Assembly: GCF_050947335.1 (NCBI RefSeq)
Contig: NW_027473730.1
Span: 1 to 64,000, forward strand
Reading direction: 5' to 3'
Origin: Megachile rotundata
Taxonomy: Eukaryota; Arthropoda; Insecta; Hymenoptera; Megachilidae
Length of the DNA: 64,000 bases
This document shows, piece after piece, positions 53,045 through 64,000 of the stretch; within the stretch, counting starts at the first letter, position 1, and each line of letters starts with the position of its first letter. The notes under the pieces were generated by a model that was not told the origin of the DNA, made no database searches, and was given only the letters and a program-made list of their open reading frames with translations. Both the position numbers and the translations under genes were made by a program.

Positions 53045-54790
53045 CATAATATGGCTAATAATATGAGTTAGATTGATAATAATAAGACTAATAAGTATAG
53101 TAATTGTCGTTCTATCGATCGTATAAGCATAATATTGCTAATGATATGAGTTAGATTGACAATAATAAGAGTAATGAGTATAGTTATTGTCGTTCTATCG
53201 ATCATGTAAGCATAATATGGCTAATCATATGAGTTAGATTGATAATAATAAGAGTAATGAGTATAGTAATTGTCGTTCTATCGATCATTTAAGCATAATA
53301 TGGCTAATAATATGAGTTAGATTGATAATAATAAGACTAATAAGTATAGTAATTGTCGTTCTATCGATCATATAAGCATAATATGGCTAATAATATGAGT
53401 TAGATTGATAATAATAAGCGTAAAAAGAATAGTAATTGTCGTTCTATCGATCATATAAGCATAATATGGCTAATAATACGAGTTAGATTGATAGTAATAA
53501 CAGTAGTGAGTATAGTAATTGTCGTTCTATCGATCATATAAGCATAATATGGCTAATAATATGAGTTAGATTGATAATAATAAGCGTAAAAAGAATAGTA
53601 ATTGTCGTTCTATCGATCATATAAGCATAATATGGCTAATAATACGAGTTAGATTGATAGTAATAACAGTAGTGAGTATAGTAATTGTCGTTCTATCGAT
53701 CATATAAGCATAATATGGCTAATAATATGAGTTAGATTGATAACAATAAGAGTAATGAGTATAGTAATTGTCGTTCTATCGATCATATAAGCATAATATG
53801 GCTAATAATATGAGTTAGATTGATAATAATAAGACTAATAAGTATAGTAATTGTCGTTCTATCGATCATATAAGCATAATATGGCTAATAATATGAGTTA
53901 GATTGATAATAATGAGAGTAATAAGTATAGTAATTGTCGTTCTATCGATCACATAAGCATAATATGGCTTATAATACGAGTTAGATTGATAGTAATAACA
54001 GTAGTGAGTATAGTAATTGTCGTTCTATCGATCATATAAGCATAATATGGCTAATAATATGAGTTAGATTGATAACAATAAGAGTAATGAGTATAGTAAT
54101 TGTCGTTCTATCGATCATATAAGCATAATATGGCTAATAATATGAGTTAGATTGATAATAATAAGACTAATAAGTATAGTAATTGTCGTTCTATCGATCA
54201 TATAAGCATAATATGGCTAATAACATGAGTTAGATTGATAATAATAAGAGTAAAAAGTATAGTAATTGTCGTTCTATCGATCATATAAGCATAATATGGC
54301 TAATAATATGAGTTAGATTGATAATAATAAGAGTAATAAGTATAGTAATTATCGTTCTATCGATCACATAAGCATAGTATGGCTAATAATACGAGTTAGA
54401 TTGATAGGAATAACAGTAGTGAGTATAGTAATTGTCGTTCTATCGATCATATCTGCATAATATGGTTAATAATATGAGTTATATTGATAACAGTGAGTGT
54501 AATAAGTATAGTAATTGTCGTTCTATCAATCATATAAGCATAATATGGCTAATAATATGAGGTAGATTGATAATAATAGGACTAATATATATAGTAATTG
54601 TCGTTCTATCGATCATATAAGCATAGTATGGCTAATAATATGAGTTAGATTGATAATAATAGGAGTAATAAGTATAGTAATTGTCGTTCTATCGATCACA
54701 TAAGCATAGTATGGCTAATAATACGAGTTAGATTGATAGGAATAACAGTAGTGAGTATAGTAATTGTCGTTCTATCGATCATATCTGCAT
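53045..54790 (+). repeat. Block M copy 1 (pairs with 60350-62098)
   Basis: This matches 60350-62098 at 88 monomers (7304 bp). Shared rare markers are CGATCGTATAAG with ATATTGCTAATGATATG, GATTGACAATAAT, CGATCATTTAAGC (near 53281 and 60585), two successive AAGCGTAAAAAG cassettes and GAGTTATATTG (near 54477 and 61781). Differences include GGCTTATAATACG here near 53967, and AAGAGTAGAAAG in the other copy near 61551. Confidence 0.9.
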
Positions 54791-55284
54791 AATATGGTTA
54801 ATAATATGAGTTAGATTGATAACAGTGAGTGTAATAAGTATAGTAATTGTCGTTCTATCAATCATATAAGCATAATATGGCTAATAATATGTGTTAGATT
54901 GATAATAATAAGAGTAATGAGTATAGTAGTTGTAGTTCTATCGATCATATCTGCATAATATGGTTAATAATATGAGCTAGATTGATAATAATAGGAGAAA
55001 TAAGTATAGTAATTGTAGTTCTACCGATCATATAAGCATAATATGGCTAATAATATGAGTTAGATTGATAATAATAAGACTAATAAGTATAGTAATTGTC
55101 GTTCTATCGATCATATAAGCATAATATGGCTAATAATATGAGTTAGATTGATAATAATAAGCGTAAAAAGAATAGTAATTGTCGTTCTATCGATCATATA
55201 AGCATAATATGGCTAATAATACGAGTTAGATTGATAGTAATAACAGTAGTGAGTATAATAATTGTCGTTCTATCGATCATATGA

Positions 55285-57194
55285 GCATAATATGGCTAAT
55301 AATATGAGTTAGATTGATAACAATAAGAGTAATGAGTATAGTAATTGTCGTTCTATCGATCATATAAGCATAATATGGCTAATAATATGAGTTAGATTGA
55401 TAATAATAAGACTAATAAGTATAGTAATTGTCGTTCTATCGATCATATAAGCATAATATGGCTAATAATATGAGTTAGATTGATAATAATAAGAGTAATA
55501 AGTATAGTAATTGTCGTTCTATCGATCACATAAGCATAATATGGCTAATAATACGAGTTAGATTGATAGTAATAACAGTAGTGAGTATAGTAATTGTCGT
55601 TCTATCGATCATATAAGCATAATATGGCTAATAATATGAGTTAGATTGATAACAATAAGAGTAATGAGTATAGTAATTGTCGTTCTATCGATCATGTAAG
55701 CATAATATGGCTAATAATATGAGTTAGATTGATAATAATAAGACTAATAAGTATAGTAATTGTCGTTCTATCGATCGTATAAGCATAATATTGCTAATGA
55801 TATGAGTTAGATTGATAATAATAAGAGTAATGAGTATAGTTATTGTCGTTCTATCGATCATGTAAGCATAATATGGCTAATCATATGAGTTAGATTGATA
55901 ATAATAAGAGTAATGAGTATAGTAATTGTCGTTCTATCGATCATATAAGCATAATATGGCTAATAATATGAGTTAGATTGATAATAATAAGACTAATAAG
56001 TATAGTAATTGTCGTTCTATCGATCATATAAGCATAGTATGGCTAATAATATGAGTTAGATTGATAATAATAAGAGTAATAAGTATAGTAATTGTCGTTC
56101 TATCGATCACATAAGCATAATATGGCTAATAATACGAGTTAGATTGATAGTAATAACAGTAGTGAGTATAGTAATTGTCGTTCTATCAATCATATAAGCA
56201 TAATATGGCTAATAATATGAGTTAGATTGATAATAATAAGAGTAATGAGTATAGTAATTGTCGTTCTATCGATCATATAAGCATAATACGGCTAATAATA
56301 TGAGTCAGACTGATAATAATAAGAGTAATAAGTATAGTAATTGTCGTTCTATCGATCATATAAGCATAATATGGCTAATAATATGAGTTAGATTGATAAT
56401 AATGAGAGTAATAAGTATAGTAATTGTCGTTCTATCGATCACATAAGCATAATATGGCTAATCATATGAGTTAGATTGATAATAATAAGAGTAATGAGTA
56501 TAGTAATTGTCGTTCTACCGATCATACAAGCATAATATGGTTAATAATATGAGTTAGATTGATAATAGTGAGTGTAATAAGTATAGTAATTGTTGTTCTG
56601 TCGAACATATAAGCATAATACGGCTAATAATATGAGTTAGATTGATAATAATAAGAGTAATAAGTATAGTAATTGTCGTTCTATCGATCATATATGCACA
56701 ATATGGCTAATAATGTGAGTTAGATTGATAATAAGAAGAGTAATGAGTATAGTAGTTGTAGTTCTATCGATCATATAAGCATAATATGGCTAATAATATG
56801 AGTTAGATTGATAACAATAAGAGTAATGAGTATAGTAATTGTCGTTCTATCGATCATATAAGCATAATATGGCTAATAATATGAGCTAGATTGATAATAA
56901 TAAGAGTAATTAGTATAGTAATTATCGTTCTACCGATCATACAAGCATAATATGGTTAATAATATGAGTTAGATTGATAATAGTGAGTGTAATAAGTATA
57001 GTAATTGTTGTTCTGTCGAACATATAAGCATAATACGGCTAATAATATGAGTTAGATTGATAATAATAAGAGTAATAAGTATAGTAATTGTCGTTCTATC
57101 GATCATATATGCATAATATGGCTAATAATGTGAGTTAGATTGATAATAATAAGAGTAATGAGTATAGTAGTTGTAGTTCTATCGATCATATCTG
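55285..57194 (+). repeat. Block N copy 1 (pairs with 62091-64000)
   Basis: This matches 62091 to the window end at 82 monomers (6806 bp). Shared rare markers are GATCGTATAAG with ATATTGCTAATGATATG, GAGTCAGACTG (56302, 63108), TATATGCACAATATGG (56691, 63497), ATAAGAAGAGTAATG and GTAATTAGTATAG. The match is cut by the end of the window, so its true length is unknown. Confidence 0.9.
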
Positions 57195-58044
57195 CATAAT
57201 ATGGTTAATAATATGAGTGAGATTGATAATAATAAGAGTAATGAGTATAGTAATTGTCGTTCTATCGATCATATAAGCATAATATGGCTAATAATATGAG
57301 TCAGATTGATAATAATAAGAGTAATAAGTATAGTAATTGTCGTTCTATCGATCATATCTGCATAATATGGTTAATAATATGAGTTAGATTGATAACAGTG
57401 AGTGTAATAAGTATAGTAATTGTCGTTCTATCAATCATAGAAGCATAATATGGCTAATAATATGTGTTAGATTGATAATAATAAGAGTAAAAAGAATAGT
57501 AATTGTCGTTCTATCGATCGTATAAGCATAATATGGCTAATAATACGAGTTAGATTGATAATAGTGAGTGTAATAAGTATAGTAATTGTTGTTCTGTCGA
57601 ACATATAAGCATAATACGGCTAATAATATGAGTTAGATTGATAATAATAAGAGAAATAAGTATAGTAATTGTAGTTCTACCGATCATATAAGCATAATAT
57701 GGCTAATAATATGAGTTAGATTGATAATAATAAGACTAATAAGTATAGTAATTGTCGTTCTATCGATCATATAAGCATAATATGGCTAATAATAGGAGTT
57801 AGATTGATAATAATAAGAGTAAAAAGAATAGTAATTGTCGTTCTATCGATCATATAAGCATAATATGGCTAATAATACGAGTTAGATTGATAATAATAAG
57901 ACTAATAAGTATAGTAATTGTCGTTCTATCGATCATATAAGCATAATATGGCTAATAATATGAGTTAGATTGATAATAATGAGAGTAATAAGTATAGTAA
58001 TTGTCGTTCTATCGATCACATAAGCATAATATGGCTAATAATAC

Positions 58045-60390
58045 GAGTTAGATTGATAGTAATAACAGTAGTGAGTATAGTAATTGTCGTTCTATCGATC
58101 ATATAAGCATAATATGGCTAATAATATGAGTTAGATTGTTAACAATAAGAGTAATGAGTATAGTAATTGTCGTTCTATCGATCATATAAGCATAGTATGG
58201 CTAATAATATGAGTTAGATTGATAACAATAAGAGTAATGAGTATAGTAATTGTCGTTCTATCGATCATATAAGCATAATATGGCTAATAATATGAGCTAG
58301 ATTAATAATAATAAGAGTAATAAGTATAGTAATTATCGTTCTACCGATCATACAAGCATAATATGGTTAATAATATGAGTTAGATTGATAATAGTGAGTG
58401 TAATAAGTATAGTAATTGTCGTTCTGTCGATCATATAAGCATAATACGGCTAATAATATGAGTTAGATTGATAATAATAAGAGTAATAAGTACCGTAATT
58501 GTCGTTCTATCGATCATATATGCATAATATGGCTAATAATGTGAGTTGGATTGATAATAATAAGAGTAATGAGTATAGTAGTTGTAGTTCTATCGATCAT
58601 ATCTGCATAATATGGTTAATAATATGAGTTAGATTGATAATAATAAGAGTAATGAGTATAGTAATTGTCGTTCTATCGATCATATAAGCATAATATGGCT
58701 AATAATATGAGTCAGATTGATAATAATAAGAATAATAAGTATAGTAATTGTCGTTCTATCGATCATATCTGCATAATATGGTTAATAATATGAGTTAGAT
58801 TGATAACAGTGAGTGTAATAAGTATAGTAATTGTCGTTCTATCGATCATATAAGCATAATATGGCTAATAATACGAGTTAGATTGATAGTAATAACAGTA
58901 GTGAGTATAGTAATTGTCGTTCTATCGATCATATAAGCATAATATGGCTAATAATGTGAGTTAGATTGATAACAATAAGAGCAATGAGTATAGTAATTGT
59001 CGTTCTGTCGATCATATAAGCATAATATGGCTAATAATATGAGTTAGATTGATAATAATAAGACTAATAAGTATAGTAATTGTCGTTCTATCGATCATAT
59101 AAGCATAATATGGCTAATAACATGAGTTAGATTGATAATAATAAGAGTAAAAAGTATAGTAATTGTCGTTCTATCGATCATATAAGCATAATATGGCTAA
59201 TAATATGAGTTAGATTGATAATAATAAGAGTAATAAGTATAGTAATTATCGTTCTATCGATCACATAAGCATAGTATGGCTAATAATACGAGTTAGATTG
59301 ATAGGAATAACAGTAGTGAGTATAGTAATTGTCGTTCTATCGATCATATCTGCATAATATGGTTAATAATATGAGTTAGATTGATAACAGTGAGTGTAAT
59401 AAGTATAGTAATTGTCGTTCTATCAATCATATAAGCATAATATGGCTAATAATATGAGGTAGATTGATAATAATAGGACTAATATATATAGTAATTGTCG
59501 TTCTATCGATCATATAAGCATAGTATGGCTAATAATATGAGTTAGATTGATAATAATAGGAGTAATAAGTATAGTAATTGTCGTTCTATCGATCACATAA
59601 GCATAGTATGGCTAATAATACGAGTTAGATTGATAGGAATAACAGTAGTGAGTATAGTAATTGTCGTTCTATCGATCATATCTGCATAATATGGTTAATA
59701 ATATGAGTTAGATTGATAACAATGAGTGTAATAAGTATAGTAATTGTCGTTCTATCAATCATATAAGCATAATATGGCTAATAATATGTGTTAGATTGAT
59801 AATAATAAGAGTAATGAGTATAGTAGTTGTAGTTCTATCGATCATATCTGCATAATATGGTTAATAATATGAGCTAGATTGATAATAATAGGAGAAATAA
59901 GTATAGTAATTGTAGTTCTACCGATCATATAAGCATAATATGGCTAATAATATGAGTTAGATTGATAATAATAAGACTAATAAGTATAGTAATTGTCGTT
60001 CTATCGATCATATAAGCATAATATGGCTAATAATATGAGTTAGATTGATAATAATAAGCGTAAAGAGAATAGTAATTGTCGTTCTATCGATCATATAAGC
60101 ATAATATGGCTAATAATACGAGTTAGATTGATAGTAATAACAGTAGTGAGTATAGTAATTGTCGTTCTATCGATCATATAAGCATAATATGGCTAATAAT
60201 ATGAGTTAGATTGATAACAATAAGAGTAATGAGTATAGTAATTGTCGTTCTATCGATCATATAAGCATAATATGGCTAATAATATGAGTTAGATTGATAA
60301 TAATAAGACTAATAAGTATAGTAATTGTCGTTCTATCGATCATATAAGCATAATATGGCTAATAATATGAGTTAGATTGATAATAATAAG
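58045..60390 (+). repeat. Block L copy 3
   Basis: This copy of 50160-52505 lies 95 monomers downstream. On its left, GATTGTTAACAATAAG agrees with the 32-kb copy, whereas the 50-kb copy has GTCAACAATAAG. It is followed at about 60.37 kb by a copy of sequence from about 53.06 kb, so seven monomers present in the 50-53 kb copy are missing. Confidence 0.9.
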
Positions 60391-62098
60391 ACTAATAAGT
60401 ATAGTAATTGTCGTTCTATCGATCGTATAAGCATAATATTGCTAATGATATGAGTTAGATTGACAATAATAAGAGTAATGAGTATAGTTATTGTCGTTCT
60501 ATCGATCATGTAAGCATAATATGGCTAATCATATGAGTTAGATTGATAATAATAAGAGTAATGAGTATAGTAATTGTCGTTCTATCGATCATTTAAGCAT
60601 AATATGGCTAATAATATGAGTTAGATTGATAATAATAAGACTAATAAGTATAGTAATTGTCGTTCTATCGATCATATAAGCATAATATGGCTAATAATAT
60701 GAGTTAGATTGATAATAATAAGCGTAAAAAGAATAGTAATTGTCGTTCTATCGATCATATAAGCATAATATGGCTAATAATACGAGTTAGATTGATAGTA
60801 ATAACAGTAGTGAGTATAGTAATTGTCGTTCTATCGATCATATAAGCATAATATGGCTAATAATATGAGTTAGATTGATAATAATAAGCGTAAAAAGAAT
60901 AGTAATTGTCGTTCTATCGATCATATAAGCATAATATGGCTAATAATACGAGTTAGATTGATAGTAATAACAGTAGTGAGTATAGTAATTGTCGTTCTAT
61001 CGATCATATAAGCATAATATGGCTAATAATATGAGTTAGATTGATAACAATAAGAGTAATGAGTATAGTAATTGTCGTTCTATCGATCATATAAGCATAA
61101 TATGGCTAATAATATGAGTTAGATTGATAATAATAAGACTAATAAGTATAGTAATTGTCGTTCTATCGATCATATAAGCATAATATGGCTAATAATATGA
61201 GTTAGATTGATAATAATGAGAGTAATAAGTATAGTAATTGTCGTTCTATCGATCACATAAGCATAATATGGCTAATAATACGAGTTAGATTGATAGTAAT
61301 AACAGTAGTGAGTATAGTAATTGTCGTTCTATCGATCATATAAGCATAATATGGCTAATAATATGAGTTAGATTGATAACAATAAGAGTAATGAGTATAG
61401 TAATTGTCGTTCTATCGATCATATAAGCATAATATGGCTAATAATATGAGTTAGATTGATAATAATAAGACTAATAAGTATAGTAATTGTCGTTCTATCG
61501 ATCATATAAGCATAATATGGCTAATAACATGAGTTAGATTGATAATAATAAGAGTAGAAAGTATAGTAATTGTCGTTCTATCGATCATATAAGCATAATA
61601 TGGCTAATAATATGAGTTAGATTGATAATAATAAGAGTAATAAGTATAGTAATTATCGTTCTATCGATCACATAAGCATAGTATGGCTAATAATACGAGT
61701 TAGATTGATAGGAATAACAGTAGTGAGTATAGTAATTGTCGTTCTATCGATCATATCTGCATAATATGGTTAATAATATGAGTTATATTGATAACAGTGA
61801 GTGTAATAAGTATAGTAATTGTCGTTCTATCAATCATATAAGCATAATATGGCTAATAATATGAGGTAGATTGATAATAATAGGACTAATATATATAGTA
61901 ATTGTCGTTCTATCGATCATATAAGCATAGTATGGCTAATAATATGAGTTAGATTGATAATAATAGGAGTAATAAGTATAGTAATTGTCGTTCTATCGAT
62001 CACATAAGCATAGTATGGCTAATAATACGAGTTAGATTGATAGGAATAACAGTAGTGAGTATAGTAATTGTCGTTCTATCGATCATATCTGCATAATA
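60350..62098 (+). repeat. Block M copy 2
   Basis: This is the downstream copy of 53045-54790. At about 62.10 kb it switches from CATATCTGC with GGTTAAT (expected from the 54.79-kb context) to CATATCTGC with GGCTAAT and a GATAACAATAAG tail, which matches 55.29 kb. Six monomers are skipped at that junction. Confidence 0.9.
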
Positions 62099-64000
62099 TG
62101 GCTAATAATATGAGTTAGATTGATAACAATAAGAGTAATGAGTATAGTAATTGTCGTTCTATCGATCATATAAGCATAATATGGCTAATAATATGAGTTA
62201 GATTGATAATAATAAGACTAATAAGTATAGTAATTGTCGTTCTATCGATCATATAAGCATAATATGGCTAATAATATGAGTTAGATTGATAATAATAAGA
62301 GTAATAAGTATAGTAATTGTCGTTCTATCGATCACATAAGCATAATATGGCTAATAATACGAGTTAGATTGATAGTAATAACAGTAGTGAGTATAGTAAT
62401 TGTCGTTCTATCGATCATATAAGCATAATATGGCTAATAATATGAGTTAGATTGATAACAATAAGAGTAATGAGTATAGTAATTGTCGTTCTATCGATCA
62501 TATAAGCATAATATGGCTAATAATATGAGTTAGATTGATAATAATAAGACTAATAAGTATAGTAATTGTCGTTCTATCGATCGTATAAGCATAATATTGC
62601 TAATGATATGAGTTAGATTGATAATAATAAGAGTAATGAGTATAGTTATTGTCGTTCTATCGATCATGTAAGCATAATATGGCTAATCATATGAGTTAGA
62701 TTGATAATAATAAGAGTAATGAGTATAGTAATTGTCGTTCTATCGATCATATAAGCATAATATGGCTAATAATATGAGTTAGATTGATAATAATAAGACT
62801 AATAAGTATAGTAATTGTCGTTCTATCGATCATATAAGCATAGTATGGCTAATAATATGAGTTAGATTGATAATAATAAGAGTAATAAGTATAGTAATTG
62901 TCGTTCTATCGATCACATAAGCATAATATGGCTAATAATACGAGTTAGATTGATAGTAATAACAGTAGTGAGTATAGTAATTGTCGTTCTATCGATCATA
63001 TAAGCATAATATGGCTAATAATATGAGTTAGATTGATAATAATAAGAGTAATGAGTATAGTAATTGTCGTTCTATCGATCATATAAGCATAATACGGCTA
63101 ATAATATGAGTCAGACTGATAATAATAAGAGTAATAAGTATAGTAATTGTCGTTCTATCGATCATATAAGCATAATATGGCTAATAATATGAGTTAGATT
63201 GATAATAATGAGAGTAATAAGTATAGTAATTGTCGTTCTATCGATCACATAAGCATAATATGGCTAATCATATGAGTTAGATTGATAATAATAAGAGTAA
63301 TGAGTATAGTAATTGTCGTTCTACCGATCATACAAGCATAATATGGTTAATAATATGAGTTAGATTGATAATAGTGAGTGTAATAAGTATAGTAATTGTT
63401 GTTCTGTCGAACATATAAGCATAATACGGCTAATAATATGAGTTAGATTGATAATAATAAGAGTAATAAGTATAGTAATTGTCGTTCTATCGATCATATA
63501 TGCACAATATGGCTAATAATGTGAGTTAGATTGATAATAAGAAGAGTAATGAGTATAGTAGTTGTAGTTCTATCGATCATATAAGCATAATATGGCTAAT
63601 AATATGAGTTAGATTGATAACAATAAGAGTAATGAGTATAGTAATTGTCGTTCTATCGATCATATAAGCATAATATGGCTAATAATATGAGCTAGATTGA
63701 TAATAATAAGAGTAATTAGTATAGTAATTATCGTTCTACCGATCATACAAGCATAATATGGTTAATAATATGAGTTAGATTGATAATAGTGAGTGTAATA
63801 AGTATAGTAATTGTTGTTCTGTCGAACATATAAGCATAATACGGCTAATAATATGAGTTAGATTGATAATAATAAGAGTAATAAGTATAGTAATTGTCGT
63901 TCTATCGATCATATATGCATAATATGGCTAATAATGTGAGTTAGATTGATAATAATAAGAGTAATGAGTATAGTAGTTGTAGTTCTATCGATCATATCTG
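62091..64000 (+). repeat. Block N copy 2 (continues beyond window)
   Basis: This is the downstream copy of 55285-57194 with all rare markers preserved. It is the last part of the 58-64 kb image of the 50-57 kb region. The array does not end in this window. Confidence 0.9.

Larger units (their letters stand above)
1..64000. other. No coding, RNA or regulatory features seen
   Basis: Stops occur in all six frames within a few monomers. 83 is not a multiple of three, so the frame rotates at each monomer. The forward strand is dense in TAA, TAG and TGA, and the reverse strand in complements of TTA, CTA and TCA. No stretch departs from the satellite, so there is no room for a tRNA, rRNA, transposon, promoter-gene unit or CRISPR array. 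Satellite transcription is possible but nothing in the sequence shows it. Confidence 0.95.
29027..64000 (+). repeat. 83-bp satellite array, right domain
   Basis: The same 83-bp monomer in the same orientation continues to the end of the window. Starts run 29030+83k up to 48452 (checked at 40069 and 45049). Two 82-bp monomers then shift the register to 29028+83k (checked at 55007 and 63971). This gives 421 full monomers and a 30-bp partial. Variants seen here and not in the left domain include tails with GATAGGAATAACAG and GATAATAGTGAGTG, heads with GTCGAACAT, monomers beginning CCGTAATTG after AAGTA, and tails with ATAATAGGAG or ATAATAGGAC. Left-domain markers such as CGTTCAC heads and AATGTGTA tails were not seen. 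No gene, transposon or other sequence interrupts the array. Confidence 0.98.

Noticed and set aside
1..64000. CRISPR array (regular repeats with spacers)
   Set aside because: There are no unique spacers: the whole 83-bp unit repeats and the variable positions are recurrent point variants. No cas-like gene is present and the sequence looks eukaryotic.
1..64000. Simple TAA/ATA microsatellite
   Set aside because: The tail at monomer positions 61-83 is TAA-rich, but the repeating unit is the full 83 bp including a non-simple CpG-bearing head. The tail itself does not vary in length as a microsatellite would.
1..64000. CENP-B-box-like motif in the head (TGTCGTTCTATCG)
   Set aside because: CGTT alone is shared with the mammalian box, and the required flanking GGAA and CGGG parts are absent. 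I do not call a box.
1..64000. Bacterial repetitive gene, phage or plasmid array
   Set aside because: No open frames exist on either strand over 64 kb and the unit length is not a multiple of three. Coding repeats and prokaryotic replicons are therefore not supported.
1..64000. Embedded transposable element or an inverted segment
   Set aside because: The monomer register checked at many points along the window shifts only by the three identified single-base changes, and all monomers read in the same direction.

Overview
The whole window is one tandem satellite-DNA array. A monomer of 83 bp is repeated head to tail in a single orientation from base 1 to base 64000, broken only by a run of 100 Ns at 28927-29026. 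I count 348 complete monomers before the gap (1-28885, plus a 41-bp partial) and 421 after it (29030-63970, plus a 30-bp partial). The consensus monomer is AT-rich (34 A, 29 T, 14 G, 6 C; about 24% GC). It has two CpGs and a ClaI-type ATCGAT in its first quarter, and ends in a TAA/ATA-rich tail. I found no genes, RNA genes, transposons, inversions or non-satellite DNA on either strand. The one open frame of any length exists only because it runs through the Ns.

This is typical of eukaryotic constitutive heterochromatin, such as centromeric or pericentromeric satellite. No species can be named: I do not recognise the monomer, there is no flanking unique DNA, and centromere function cannot be read from sequence alone.

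The array is a mosaic of higher-order repeats. Monomers fall into a limited set of recurrent variants with linked substitutions. These variants follow one another in stereotyped orders, for example a four-monomer cassette of 332 bp and a two-monomer pair. Blocks of roughly 0.5 to 3.1 kb recur at offsets that are whole multiples of 83 bp: 5, 15, 23, 24, 37, 41/42, 54, 70, 81/80/76, 82, 88, 95, 107/122, 120, 132, 142 and 218/219 monomers. Unequal exchange or replication slippage in monomer register would explain this. Only three single-base length changes were found: one 84-bp and two 82-bp monomers.

Layout: 1-28926 is one higher-order domain. Its markers are heads with CGTTCAC, tails ending AATGTGTA, and monomers with TTAGATAGGT. 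29027-64000 is a second domain, marked by GATAGGAAT, GTCGAACAT, AAGTACCGTA and ATAATAGGAG. The switch coincides with the N run, whose length is also out of phase with the 83-bp register. That makes the gap a likely scaffold join of unknown true length. Within the right domain, 58.0-64.0 kb is a shortened copy of 50.2-57.2 kb, lacking two groups of monomers (7 and 6).
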